NCBI RefSeq assembly: GCF_022014235.1
Contig: NZ_JAKLTD010000001.1
Location: forward strand, 601,499-665,498
Direction of reading: 5' to 3'
Length of the DNA: 64,000 nucleotides
DNA from: Methanothermobacter sp. K4
Lineage (GTDB): Archaea > Methanobacteriota > Methanobacteria > Methanobacteriales > Methanothermobacteraceae
Shown here: positions 36,129 to 46,462 of the stretch, piece by piece
How the letters are laid out: each line of letters starts with the position of its first letter
Numbering within the stretch: position 1 is the stretch's first letter
Notes under the pieces: generated by a model
What the model was told of the DNA's origin: nothing
Database searches by the model: none
The model's input: only the letters and a program-made list of their open reading frames with translations
Translations under genes and position numbers: made by a program

Positions 36129-38741
36129 TTACCCCTTTGATTTGAGCCTTATTTCCTCTACGAGTTTGTCGAGGTCCACGATCTTTCCGTAGTCGCTCTT
36201 GGCAGGGTCAACGCCGTCCTCACCGAATCTCGTCTGTATTATGACTCCCCTGTTGTCAACGACCTTCCCGTCCTCGTTGACTGTGAGGTCCTGGAGGGCG
36301 TTGACAAGACGCCTCTGCATGTAACCGCTCTGGGCTGTACGTATGGCTGTATCCACAAGCCCCTCTCTTCCCCCCATGGCGTGGAAGAAGAATTCTATGG
36401 GGTCTAGGCCCTCCTTGTAACTTGAGTGTACGAATCCGCGGGACTTGGCACCGAGTTCACCCCTCTTGAAGTGGGGAAGTGTCCTGTTATCGTATCCCCT
36501 GCTTATCCGGCCACCCCTCACTGACTGCTGCCCCACACAGGCTGTTATCTGTGTGAGGTTGAGCATTGACCCCCTTGCACCTGTGAGTGCCATTATTACT
36601 GCGTGGTTTTCATCCATGTCAAAGTAACTCTCTGCTATCTCCCCTGATTTGTCCCTGGCCTCACCCAGAACCTGCATTATCTTCATCTCCAGGGTTTCCT
36701 CAAGGCTTCTACCAGGGAGTGGTTCGAGTTCTCCGTTCTCGTAGGCCTCAATCAGCTGGTCAACCCGGGCCTCAGCGTTCCGCAGGTGGGCCTCTATCCT
36801 TTCACGGGCCTCTTCAGGGATCTCCTCATCGTTGGTACTTGTGGTGAAGCCCGCATGCATTATACCGGCAATGGCAAGTTTTGTTGCGGAGTCAAGGAAT
36901 TTTCTGGCAGCATCGGTACCGTATTCCTTGACGATGTGGTCAAGTATTTTACCGGCGAATGCACCGTAGGCCTTCTCATCAATAACGCCTGATATGAGCT
37001 CCCCGTTCTCTATGACCACATAGGCATCGTTTTCACAGTCCATCTCAAGGCATTCCTCACATTTCCTGCATATCTCGGCCCGGTATACCATGTTGAGGTC
37101 ATCAGGGAGGACCATGCTGAATATCTCCTTACCTGTCCAGTCACGACCCCTCCTGTCAGGTAGGGGCAGCCCCGCCTTCTTGAGGATCTGGAACACCTTA
37201 TCCTCACTGAACACAGCCCTCTTCCTTGTAAGGAGATAGGCACCTGATATGTGGTCGTGTATCCCGCCGATGATGGGACCCCCGAACCTTGGGGAGAGTA
37301 TGTGTTCCTGCACACGCATGAGTGTCTTGGCCTCCGCCCTTGACTCCTCGGTCTGGAATACGTGCATGTTCATCTCGTCCCCGTCGAAGTCTGCGTTGTA
37401 TGGTGGGCAGACGCAGAGGTTCAGACGGAAGGTCTTGTAGGGGAGGACGCGGACCTCATGAGCCATCATGGACATCCTGTGGAGTGATGGCTGACGGTTG
37501 AACAGGACTATGTCACCATCCTTGAGGTGCCTTTCAACGATGTAACCTGGTTTCAGGTTCTCGAGGACAACATCCTTGGTCTCATTGTAGATCCTTATCT
37601 TGCGGCCGTCTGGCCTTATGACGTAGTTGGCTCCTGGGTGTACGTCGGGCCCATTTTCTATGTACTCCCTCATGCGGTCTATGTTCCATTCTGTAACGTA
37701 GACTGGTACTGTGACCTCCCTGGCTATGATCTCAGGGACTCCCACCTCGTTTATGCTTATGTTGGGGTCCGGTGAGATGACGGTACGGGCAGAGAAGTTA
37801 ACCCTCTTACCTGAGAGGTTGCTCCTGAACCGCCCCTCCTTACCCTTGAGCCTCTGGGCAAGTGTCTTAAGGGGTCTGCCGGAGCGGTGTCTTGCAGGTG
37901 GGACACCGGAGGCCTCGTTGTCGAAGTAGGTTGTCACGTGGTACTGTAGGAGTTCCCAGAGGTCCTCTACGATTAGCTGGGGGGCCCCTGTCTCCATGTT
38001 CTCCTTGAGGCGCTGGTTTATCCTGAGGATATCAACGAGTTTGTGGGTCAGGTCGTCCTCTGATCTTTCACCGGTTTCAAGGGTTATCGATGGCCGTACA
38101 GTTACCGGGGGGACCGGGAGGACTGTGAGGACCATCCATTCGGGCCTTGCAACCTCGGGGTTGACTCCGAGGATGAGGGCGTCGTCGTCGGTTATCCTCT
38201 CAAGCCTTTCCCTAACCTCGCTGGGTGTTAGTTTGTAGTCACCCTCAACGATGGAGACCGGTTTATCCAGTTTTATTTCCTCCTGTTCCTCCTCACAGTG
38301 GGGGCACTTCTCGCGTCTGGCCTCGGTGTATATCTCCTTTATTATGGGTGTGAGGCTCTCCTCCTTCTCCATCGCCTCAAGTATCCGCTGTCTGTACTCT
38401 TCAATCTCCACCTCTGTGAGCAGGACCCTGCTGCATTTCCTGCAGATTGACCTGAGGATCTTGTGTATTGTATCCGCGAATCCCACGTGGATAACGGGTC
38501 TTGCAAGGTTTATGCTTCCAAAGTGCCCTGGGCACTCACCACCCTTGGCCCCGCATGTCCTGCACCTGAGGCTCGGGTCTATGACACCAAGCCTCGGGTC
38601 CATGAGTCCGTTCTCGATGGGGTACCCGTCCTCGTCATAGGTGTCCGGTGTCACGACCTGGGTAACGGACATCTTCCTTATATCCTCAGGGGACATGAGA
38701 CCAAAATTTATCCGGGAAATTTTCTTTAAAATTCCTCTCAA
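36129..38741 (-). CDS. rpoA1: DNA-directed RNA polymerase subunit A'
   Basis: 870 aa, the N-terminal two thirds of the largest subunit. The catalytic magnesium loop is YNADFDGDEMN. Zinc sites CRTCGAKGGECPGHFG near residue 59 and CRKC...CPHC are present; the bridge-helix region follows near the end (AMGGREGLVDTAIRTAQSGY). The first ATG gives MRGILKKISRINFGLMSPE, the usual start. No intein. Confidence 0.98.
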   Translation of the reverse strand: MRGILKKISRINFGLMSPEDIRKMSVTQVVTPDTYDEDGYPIENGLMDPRLGVIDPSLRCRTCGAKGGECPGHFGSINLARPVIHVGFADTIHKILRSICRKCSRVLLTEVEIEEYRQRILEAMEKEESLTPIIKEIYTEARREKCPHCEEEQEEIKLDKPVSIVEGDYKLTPSEVRERLERITDDDALILGVNPEVARPEWMVLTVLPVPPVTVRPSITLETGERSEDDLTHKLVDILRINQRLKENMETGAPQLIVEDLWELLQYHVTTYFDNEASGVPPARHRSGRPLKTLAQRLKGKEGRFRSNLSGKRVNFSARTVISPDPNISINEVGVPEIIAREVTVPVYVTEWNIDRMREYIENGPDVHPGANYVIRPDGRKIRIYNETKDVVLENLKPGYIVERHLKDGDIVLFNRQPSLHRMSMMAHEVRVLPYKTFRLNLCVCPPYNADFDGDEMNMHVFQTEESRAEAKTLMRVQEHILSPRFGGPIIGGIHDHISGAYLLTRKRAVFSEDKVFQILKKAGLPLPDRRGRDWTGKEIFSMVLPDDLNMVYRAEICRKCEECLEMDCENDAYVVIENGELISGVIDEKAYGAFAGKILDHIVKEYGTDAARKFLDSATKLAIAGIMHAGFTTSTNDEEIPEEARERIEAHLRNAEARVDQLIEAYENGELEPLPGRSLEETLEMKIMQVLGEARDKSGEIAESYFDMDENHAVIMALTGARGSMLNLTQITACVGQQSVRGGRISRGYDNRTLPHFKRGELGAKSRGFVHSSYKEGLDPIEFFFHAMGGREGLVDTAIRTAQSGYMQRRLVNALQDLTVNEDGKVVDNRGVIIQTRFGEDGVDPAKSDYGKIVDLDKLVEEIRLKSKG

Positions 38742-38779
38742 GGTATTCTCTCCTTTGCTTTATTCCCTCAAATCCGTAA

Positions 38780-40591
38780 TCATGCCTTGTCTTCCAGTAT
38801 GAGTTTCGGGAAGATGCATAGACTCTTAAGCTCATCAAGGAGTAATTTGAAGGCGTATGATATCTCCACAGGGAATGACTCTGAGTCCTCACATATTGGA
38901 CAGTACTTCTTATCCCTTATCTTGTCGTAGATTGCTATCATACCGCACTCGGTGCATACCAGTGCCTCGTATTTATCTGATTCATCAAGAAGCCTTTCCT
39001 TAAGGGCGAGTGCTGCTCCATGGGCAATCAGACAGTCCCTTTCCATTTCACCGAATCTGAGACCACCTTCCCTGGCCCTTCCCTCGGTTGGCTGTCTTGT
39101 GAGGACCTGCACAGGACCCCTTGATCTTGCGTATACCTTGTCTGTTGTCATGTGGTGGAGTTTCTGGTAATAGGCCACTCCTATGAATATCTCAGCCTCT
39201 ATCCTTTCACCGGTTATTCCATTGTAGAGTGATTCCACACCGGCACTTTCAAATCCGTTGGCCCTGAGGGCCTTCTTTATGTCCCTCTCGTCCTCTCCGG
39301 TGAATGGTGTTCCGTCCACCCGGCGGCCCTCCATGCATGCGGCCTTACCTGCAAGCATCTCAAGGACCTGCCCCACAGACATCCTTGATGGTATGGCATG
39401 GGGGTTCACTATGAGGTCTGGCACAACACCGTCCTCTGTGAATGGCATGTCCTCCTGGGATACCATGAGGCCCACAACACCCTTCTGACCGTGCCTTGAT
39501 GCGAATTTGTCACCGAGTTCTGGCTGCCTCTGTTCCCGCACCCTTATCTTGGCGAGTCTGCTACCCTCAACTGTTTCTGTTAGGAGAACAGCGTCAACTA
39601 TACCCTTCTCCCCGTGCCGCACTGTTACTGAGGTTTCTCTTCTTCGTTCCGCCACTGTTCCGAACTCATCGATTTCCTCAAGGAACCTGGGTGGTGATGT
39701 TTTACCTATGAGGACGTCACCTGAGGATACCACTGCCTCGGGGTTTATTATGCCGTCCTCGTCAAGGTGCCTGTAGTCGCTCTCTGACCTGTAGCCCCTG
39801 ACCCCCTTCTCAGGTATCTCGAAGCGGTCCTCCTGACCACCAGGGTACCTTCGCTCTGCGGCCTCGTAGGATCTGAAGAATGATGATCTTGCAAGTCCCC
39901 TCTCAAGGGATGCCTTGTTGAGTATCAGTGCGTCCTCCATGTTGTAGCCCTCATAGGACATTACAGCCACAACGAAGTTCTGCCCGGATGGCCTCTCATC
40001 GTAGCCAGTCACATCTATTATCCTTGTCTTGACTATGGGGACCTGGGGATGGTGGAGGAGGTGTGCACGTGTATCTGTCCTGAGGTCATAGTTGGATGCA
40101 TAGAGACCAAGGGCCTGCTTGGTCATCCCTGCCTCCATGGTGTTCTTCGGGGATGAGTTGTGGTTTGCGAATGGAATGATACCTGCACATATACCAAGCA
40201 TGGTGGAGGGGTCTATCTCAAGGTGGGTGTGTTCATCTGTAAGGTCCTCTGGACTCATTGCTATGTAGGCGTTTTCCTCTTCCTCAGCATCCAGATACTC
40301 TATTATGCCCTCCTTTATGAGGTCATCCCATTCCATTTCCCCTGCTTCAAGTTTTTCAAGGTGTTCATCCTTTAAAAGAGGTTCTCCGTCCTTTACAATG
40401 ATAAGGGGTCTTCTGGCCCTTCCCGGGTCTGTGAATATGTATATCTCATGGTTTTCAGGGTAATGGGTTATGTTCATCTCAGGGGAGACCTCTCCGGATC
40501 TCCTCTTCTCCCTCATCTCCTGTACGAATTCTTCAGGGTTTTCACAGGTCCCTATAAGTTTCCCGTTAATGTAAATTTTGGTTTTACTCAC
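38780..40591 (-). CDS. rpoB1: DNA-directed RNA polymerase subunit B'
   Basis: 603 aa, C-terminal half of the second-largest subunit, split from B'' as in most methanogens. [15 protein letters not shown] and the C-terminal zinc ribbon [10 protein letters not shown]...YCPIC are visible. It starts 24 bp after the rpoB2 stop. The split lies at the usual site, after the conserved LNETPEGPNCGLVKNL of B''. Confidence 0.98.
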   Translation of the reverse strand: MSKTKIYINGKLIGTCENPEEFVQEMREKRRSGEVSPEMNITHYPENHEIYIFTDPGRARRPLIIVKDGEPLLKDEHLEKLEAGEMEWDDLIKEGIIEYLDAEEEENAYIAMSPEDLTDEHTHLEIDPSTMLGICAGIIPFANHNSSPKNTMEAGMTKQALGLYASNYDLRTDTRAHLLHHPQVPIVKTRIIDVTGYDERPSGQNFVVAVMSYEGYNMEDALILNKASLERGLARSSFFRSYEAAERRYPGGQEDRFEIPEKGVRGYRSESDYRHLDEDGIINPEAVVSSGDVLIGKTSPPRFLEEIDEFGTVAERRRETSVTVRHGEKGIVDAVLLTETVEGSRLAKIRVREQRQPELGDKFASRHGQKGVVGLMVSQEDMPFTEDGVVPDLIVNPHAIPSRMSVGQVLEMLAGKAACMEGRRVDGTPFTGEDERDIKKALRANGFESAGVESLYNGITGERIEAEIFIGVAYYQKLHHMTTDKVYARSRGPVQVLTRQPTEGRAREGGLRFGEMERDCLIAHGAALALKERLLDESDKYEALVCTECGMIAIYDKIRDKKYCPICEDSESFPVEISYAFKLLLDELKSLCIFPKLILEDKA

Positions 40592-40614
40592 TTAACAGCC
40601 TCCCGGTGGAAAAA

Positions 40615-42159
40615 TTAGTTCAGAACCCCCATTTTTCTGATTACCTCCTCAACCTCCCTGGCATCTGAACCCTCTGATATCTTTGCAAGGAGGGCGAGGT
40701 TCTTAACAAGACCACAGTTTGGACCCTCAGGGGTCTCGTTGGGGCATATCTTACCGAACTGTGTTGGGTGAAGGTCCCTTGCCTCGAAGTGTGGCTGGCT
40801 CCTGCTGAGGGGGGAGACAACCCTTCTCATATGGGACAGTGTACCCATGTAACTTGTCCTGTCCAGGAGCTGGCTCACACCTGCCCTTCCACCAACCCAG
40901 TTACCTGTCGCTATGGCGTGTTTGAGGTTCTCTGTGAGGACATCTGACCTCACAGCCTGTTTGACTGAGGGCTCCTTACCCCTTGCAAGGCTTCTCTCCA
41001 GCTGGTAGCTCATGTCCCTGCTTAGACTTGTGAAGGCAACCCTGAGGAGGTCCTCCATGAGGTCACCTGAAACCCTGAGCCTCTTGTTGGTGTAGTGGTC
41101 CTTATCGTGGGGCTTTCGCTCACCGGATATAACCTGGAGGAGCATCTCGGTCATCTCAGCCAGATATATTGCCTTTTCCAGCCTCTTATCTGGTTCTGTT
41201 CCTATGTGGGGGAGGAGGTATCGGTCTATGACATCCTCAGCCCTTTTTATCCTGTAGTCCTCGGTCATGCCCTTGGCGACCCGGTTACCAATGTACCTTA
41301 TGGCGCTCCTTACAAGGTACTCCCTTCTCTCCTCCTCATCCATTTTCTCCATTTCATCCTTTTTGAGGTTCAGCCTGTCCAGTGAGACCTGTATGTCGTC
41401 GGCCGCGATCATCTGGTAGTTGAAGTCATCTGATATGCTTGTTATGATGTCCTGGTCAGTTGCAAGTCCAAGGGCCCTTAGCAGTATCACCAGCGGGAGT
41501 TCGCCGGGAACGTATGGGAATGATATCCTGAGGAACACTCCGCTCTTCCTGGGCTTCCTGTATTCAAGGGATATCCTGGCCCTGAAACCACTCCTTATAG
41601 ATGTGACTATCGCCCTTGCCCTGTTTTCATCCTCTTCCCCGATCCTCTCAAGTATTATCTTGTTCGGGGCTATTTCCTCCATGGTGACTATTGATCTCTC
41701 TGAACCGTTGACTATGAAGTAGCCGCCGGGGTCCGCGGGGTCCTCGCCCTTTTCAATGAGTTCATTTCTGCTGAGGCCATGCAGGTGGCATATCTCGGAT
41801 TTCAGCATAACAGGCAGTTCACCGATGTAGACCTTTTCGAATTCTGTTTCAGGACCCCCCTCCTTTATGAGTCTCATCTCCAGGCTCATGTGGGCCGAGT
41901 AGGTTAAATTCCTGAGCCTGGCCTCTGTCGGGTATATCTTGCTCTTTGAGCCGTCTGCCTCCTTGATGAAGGGCTTTTCTATGCTTACCTTCCCTGTCTC
42001 CACACGGTACTTTCCCTGTTCCAGCTCTATGGGTTCGCTTGTGTCGATTATCTCCTGTATACGGTTACTCACGAAGTCATTGTAGGAATGTATGTGGTGG
42101 TCCACAAGGTCGTATTTATCAAAAAACGCGTCTACCAATCCCCATGCACTTTTTTTCAT
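40615..42159 (-). CDS. rpoB2: DNA-directed RNA polymerase subunit B''
   Basis: 514 aa, N-terminal half of the second-largest subunit. Ends with TPEGPNCGLVKNLALLAKI, just before the split. GGAGGAAG four bases before the ATG at 42159 selects this start (MKKSAWGLVDAFF); a longer frame opens at 42177 without a ribosome site. All lobe and protrusion regions present. Confidence 0.97.
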   Translation of the reverse strand: MKKSAWGLVDAFFDKYDLVDHHIHSYNDFVSNRIQEIIDTSEPIELEQGKYRVETGKVSIEKPFIKEADGSKSKIYPTEARLRNLTYSAHMSLEMRLIKEGGPETEFEKVYIGELPVMLKSEICHLHGLSRNELIEKGEDPADPGGYFIVNGSERSIVTMEEIAPNKIILERIGEEDENRARAIVTSIRSGFRARISLEYRKPRKSGVFLRISFPYVPGELPLVILLRALGLATDQDIITSISDDFNYQMIAADDIQVSLDRLNLKKDEMEKMDEEERREYLVRSAIRYIGNRVAKGMTEDYRIKRAEDVIDRYLLPHIGTEPDKRLEKAIYLAEMTEMLLQVISGERKPHDKDHYTNKRLRVSGDLMEDLLRVAFTSLSRDMSYQLERSLARGKEPSVKQAVRSDVLTENLKHAIATGNWVGGRAGVSQLLDRTSYMGTLSHMRRVVSPLSRSQPHFEARDLHPTQFGKICPNETPEGPNCGLVKNLALLAKISEGSDAREVEEVIRKMGVLN

Positions 42160-42218
42160 GGACTTCCTCCAAAACAAATTAGATGATCAGATTATGAGCT
42201 TACGGTTTACCCGAAAAA

Positions 42219-42452
42219 TTAGTCCTGCACAAGTCTATAGGTAATGAATTCTTCGGCAGTTGGACTCTTACGGATTATTTTCACGATATCCCCCCTTTTA
42301 GCACCTATGGCCTTCACCACAGGGTCTGTTGTTTTTATTTTTGGAAGCTGTTCTGGATGCGCATCCAGTTCTTTCAGCACCCTTTTTGCTTCAGAATCAT
42401 TTAAAACCACATGTTCCGGAACCAGATGGTGTTTCAAGATTTCCCTCTTCAC
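42219..42452 (-). CDS. rpoH: DNA-directed RNA polymerase subunit H
   Basis: 77 aa small polymerase subunit (eukaryotic RPB5 C-terminal domain). HHLVPEHVVLNDSEAKRVL and the C-terminal GDIVKIIRKSPTAEEFITYR are diagnostic. GTG start with GGAGG eight bases upstream. First gene of the H-B''-B'-A'-A''-L30e-NusA-S12-S7-EF-2-EF-1alpha-S10 operon. Confidence 0.97.
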   Translation of the reverse strand: MKREILKHHLVPEHVVLNDSEAKRVLKELDAHPEQLPKIKTTDPVVKAIGAKRGDIVKIIRKSPTAEEFITYRLVQD

Positions 42453-42494
42453 AATTTAGTCCTCCAGATAAAAAGTCACCGTAAAATTAGATAG

Positions 42495-42568
<74 letters not shown>

Positions 42569-42573
42569 TGAAG

Positions 42574-42649
<76 letters not shown>

Positions 42650-42688
42650 GGTCTCCAGAATGAGAGCATTACTGTGTTCTCTCGTTAC

Positions 42689-42705
42689 CTGCATATATAC
42701 TTTAC
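42689..42705 (-). promoter_or_regulatory. Possible promoter of tRNA-Asp and tRNA-Lys
   Basis: Minus-strand AGTAAAGTATATATGCA lies about 45 bp ahead of tRNA-Asp in a 128-bp gap between tRNA genes; TATA-like. Confidence 0.45.
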
Positions 42706-42773
42706 TATTGCCGTATGACATACATGTTATGAGTTCTATTTTTCTAGTATTTAAAGCTTTCACACTGTTGGTG

Positions 42774-42849
<76 letters not shown>

Positions 42850-42893
42850 TTGATATACATCATTGGGGGTGATGTATATTTAAGCTTTTTGGA

Positions 42894-42968
<75 letters not shown>

Positions 42969-42975
42969 CGTACGA

Positions 42976-43053
<78 letters not shown>

Positions 43054-43068
43054 CCAATGTTAGTAACT

Positions 43069-43083
43069 ACTCATTTATATAGT
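43069..43083 (-). promoter_or_regulatory. Stable-RNA promoter of the five-tRNA cluster
   Basis: AACTATATAAATGAG on the minus strand, centred about 27 bp before the tRNA-Thr 5' end; identical to the element before the tRNA-Ser pair. Confidence 0.75.
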
Positions 43084-43112
43084 TTGTGGTTGATCCCGGG
43101 GGCACCATGGAG

Positions 43113-43131
43113 GGGAGGTTCAGCACCTCCC
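43113..43131 (-). terminator. Hairpin after pgk
   Basis: GGGAGGT and ACCTCCC form a perfect 7-bp stem with a 5-nt loop, ten bases beyond the pgk stop codon and before the tRNA promoter. Confidence 0.5.
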
Positions 43132-43140
43132 ATTATGGGG

Positions 43141-44361
43141 TTAGTGGGGTGCGGACTCCTCAAGCACCCTCACAGCAGGCAGTTCTTCACCTGCGAGGAG
43201 ACTTATACTGGCACCACCACCACTGCTTATGTGCCCTATCTTATCCTCAAAGCCCATTTTGGCAGCTGCAGCGGCAAGGTGGCCCCCACCTATTATTGAG
43301 AAACCCTCAGATGAGGAGATGGCATTGAGTATATCCTCGGTTCCTATGCTGAATTCAGGGTTTTCAAATACACCTGCAGGACCATTTGCAAACAGGGTTC
43401 TGGCCTCACGTATCCTCTCAGCATAAAGTTTTATTGTCTCCATACCTATATCCTGTATGGGGTGGTTGGGTATCCTTTTCACAGGCACATCCACACGTTT
43501 TCCATCCCGGCTGATTGCAACATCAATGGGAACCAGTATCTTCTCAGGGAACCTCTTTTTCAGCTTCTTCGCCACCTTTATGAAGTCACAGTAGCCCCTG
43601 TTTCTGATGAACTCCATGTTCACCTTCCCGATTTTAACACCACAGCCTGCAAGGAATATGTTGGCAACAAGGCCCGTTGTGAGTACAAGGTCTGCACTGC
43701 CATTTTCAAGGACATTCTTCATGACCATGATGGAGTCATCCACCTTCACACCACCCAGCACATAGACACAGGGTCTTTCAACATTTTCAAGGGCGCTCCT
43801 GAGTGTTCTGAGTTCACGCTCCATGACCCTCCCCGCCGCTGATGGTACCCGCAGGGCAAAGCCCACCAGTGATGGCTGTGATCTGTGGGCAGCTGCAAAG
43901 GCGTCGTTGATGAAGTAATCAATGAGGGGTGTGAGTTTCCTCACAAGGTGGGTTTCAGCCTGTTCCACAGGGTCCCTCTTAAGCACCTCCTCTGAGTAGA
44001 ACCTTACATTCTCGAGGAGAAGTATCTCGCCGTTCCTGAGCTCTCTGATGTTCTCCCTTGCTGCGGATCCGAATATGTCCTCCACGTACCTGACAGGCCT
44101 TCCAAGTATCTCTGAGAGTTTATGGGAGTGCTGTTCAAGGGTTGTGAAGTCCTTCTTTCCTGGCCTGCTCTGATGGGCCATTATGACTGTCCTGGCACCC
44201 CTATCTGAAAGCTCCCTTATGGTTTCTGCATGGAGCCTCATCCTTGTGTCATCGAGTATTGAGCCGCTCTGGGGATCCACCGGCGAGTTTATGTCAACAC
44301 GTACAAGAACAGTTTTCCCCTCAACCTCAAGGTCATCCATGGTTCTGAATCTGAAGGACAC
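43141..44361 (-). CDS. pgk: Phosphoglycerate kinase
   Basis: 406 aa, archaeal form. Substrate-binding VLVRVDINSPVD at the start, IMAHQSRPG, and the C-terminal nucleotide site IIGGGHLAAAAAKMG. Interconverts 3-phosphoglycerate and 1,3-bisphosphoglycerate, here mainly for gluconeogenesis. It lies ten bases downstream of tpiA, so the two glycolytic genes form one unit. Confidence 0.96.
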   Translation of the reverse strand: MSFRFRTMDDLEVEGKTVLVRVDINSPVDPQSGSILDDTRMRLHAETIRELSDRGARTVIMAHQSRPGKKDFTTLEQHSHKLSEILGRPVRYVEDIFGSAARENIRELRNGEILLLENVRFYSEEVLKRDPVEQAETHLVRKLTPLIDYFINDAFAAAHRSQPSLVGFALRVPSAAGRVMERELRTLRSALENVERPCVYVLGGVKVDDSIMVMKNVLENGSADLVLTTGLVANIFLAGCGVKIGKVNMEFIRNRGYCDFIKVAKKLKKRFPEKILVPIDVAISRDGKRVDVPVKRIPNHPIQDIGMETIKLYAERIREARTLFANGPAGVFENPEFSIGTEDILNAISSSEGFSIIGGGHLAAAAAKMGFEDKIGHISSGGGASISLLAGEELPAVRVLEESAPH

Positions 44362-44371
44362 AGGATCACCG

Positions 44372-45073
<702 letters not shown>

Positions 45074-45139
45074 TCATAGGTATGGTTGATGTTTTATAAA
45101 AATATGCCATCCCTGGTTTTTTGCCGGGACTTTTCTTTT

Positions 45140-45219
45140 GGGAATAAAAAAGCAGGTAACAGATGATTTTTTCAGGCTTTCAGAGAAATTGCTACCGGGA
45201 ATAAAAAAGGTAGTAAACA
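45140..45219. repeat. Imperfect direct repeat, offset 58 bp, behind the transglutaminase-like gene
   Basis: GGGAATAAAAAAGCAGGTAAC at 45140 and GGGAATAAAAAAGGTAGTAAAC at 45198. On the minus strand both are T-runs just after the stop at 45225, so each may terminate transcription. Confidence 0.6.
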
Positions 45220-45224
45220 TTATA

Positions 45225-45935
45225 CTACATGTTGTAGGTCTGCACAACAGTCGTTGCGCGCCCACAGGTCGCAGTATAATGTTTACTTCCATAACGTTTG
45301 GTTACCAGTGACGGTTCAAAGCTGGTCCACCTTTCCTCGGAGTACACGTGCAGCCATCTGTGTCTTGATGATGCAGATGTGGCTCCCTGGACGACCTTCA
45401 CCTTGTAGCCGTTTGCAGCAAGTTTCTTCGCTGCCCAGTCAGAGAGTCCCCAGCAGTCTCCGTATCCTGTCCTTTCAACACCCTCAGCGGTGTGAGGACC
45501 TCCTGATCGATGGTTGAAGTTTCTGTTGATGTATGATGCAAGTTTTTCAAGTCCCTCGTCACCCTGCAGATCATCCAGATCTTCGGAACTCGCTGCCCTG
45601 GTGTATGCCCTCTTGGAGGTTGTTGTGTAGGTTGCCTTTGTCCTGTACCTCTTGTGACTTGTGGTTTTATAGGTCGCCCTTGTCCTGTACTTCTTCTTTA
45701 TTTTGGTGGTGTAGGTTGCCTTTGTCCTGTACTTCTTCTTTATCTTTTTCTTTGATTTGGCGTAGACCTTACTGTATTTCCTGTACTTTGAGGCCGCATC
45801 AACCTTTGGGGTGGATGCTGACTTTGTCTTTATCTTTTCGCCACCGGATTCCAGAAATTCCATCTGTCCAAATGGTATGGTACTCACTGCTACTGCAAGT
45901 GCAAGTAGAGCGAGGTAACGCGAGTGTCTCTTAAT
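45225..45935 (-). CDS. Secreted transglutaminase-like cysteine peptidase with Lys/Tyr/Thr repeats
   Basis: C-terminal transglutaminase-like domain: Cys in RTGYGDCWGLSDWA, His in SSRHRWLHVY and an acidic residue in WTSFEPSLV make a plausible Cys-His-Asp/Glu triad, like pseudomurein endoisopeptidases. Before it lie four repeats of KKKYRTKATYTT type (about residues 65-110 of the long form). The first ATG/GTG-type start in frame is GTG 45887, which cuts the signal peptide; the frame continues upstream through KRHSRYLALLALAVAVST to an ATT at 45935, seven bases after GGAGG. I therefore extend it there (236 aa). Substrate inferred: pseudomurein peptide cross-links. Confidence 0.7.
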   Translation of the reverse strand: MKRHSRYLALLALAVAVSTIPFGQMEFLESGGEKIKTKSASTPKVDAASKYRKYSKVYAKSKKKIKKKYRTKATYTTKIKKKYRTRATYKTTSHKRYRTKATYTTTSKRAYTRAASSEDLDDLQGDEGLEKLASYINRNFNHRSGGPHTAEGVERTGYGDCWGLSDWAAKKLAANGYKVKVVQGATSASSRHRWLHVYSEERWTSFEPSLVTKRYGSKHYTATCGRATTVVQTYNM

Positions 45936-46462
45936 TTTACCGCCTCCGATGATGGCAGGCTATACCCGCCGGACCTTACCATGGACCTTAATCACATCAA
46001 GCATATATATAAACCTTTGTTTCCCGAATAAGACAAAAAGGCTTATATATGCCTTATTTCTGGATTTGGGAACATCTGGTAAAGAATTGACATTGGTCCC
46101 CCAATTCTTTTCTTAAATGTTTTATTTCACCCAAAAGGAAATTGTGGCGGCTTAAAAATGATTGAATGGCTTTTAAATCTGTTCAATAATTTTAGATAAA
46201 ATATTCTCATTTCAAACGCTTCAAAACTCTTAAAACAGACTGAAAAGGCTTATGCGTATGAATGGAATTCTAAGAGACCGTTAAGGATCACAAATATTTA
46301 ATATTGATATGCACACAGGTATTAATATTTCAGTTATGGAACATTTGTCTATCAGCTCATGTGACTCCCCATTCAGGATCAATCTTATAATAAAATTATA
46401 TTACATAAATCAAAACGAAAATTAACATTGTATCAGCAAGGATCGTTTGAGATGGGTTGGCA
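45936..46462. other. 527-bp intergenic region with two promoters and a hairpin
   Basis: Between the divergent secreted peptidase and taw1. A minus-strand TTTATATATATGC TATA element near 46000-46014 serves the peptidase. A plus-strand TATA inside AAGGC-TTATATAT-GCCTT (46038-46055) is followed by a hairpin AAAGAATTG/CAATTCTTT (46081-46110) and TCTT, which could be a short RNA. No protein gene seen; the rest is AT-rich. Confidence 0.5.

Noticed and set aside
45254-45934. Two plus-strand frames (87 and 133 aa) opposite the secreted peptidase
   Set aside because: They mirror its Lys/Tyr/Thr repeats; Ser/Cys/Leu-rich composition and no start signal.
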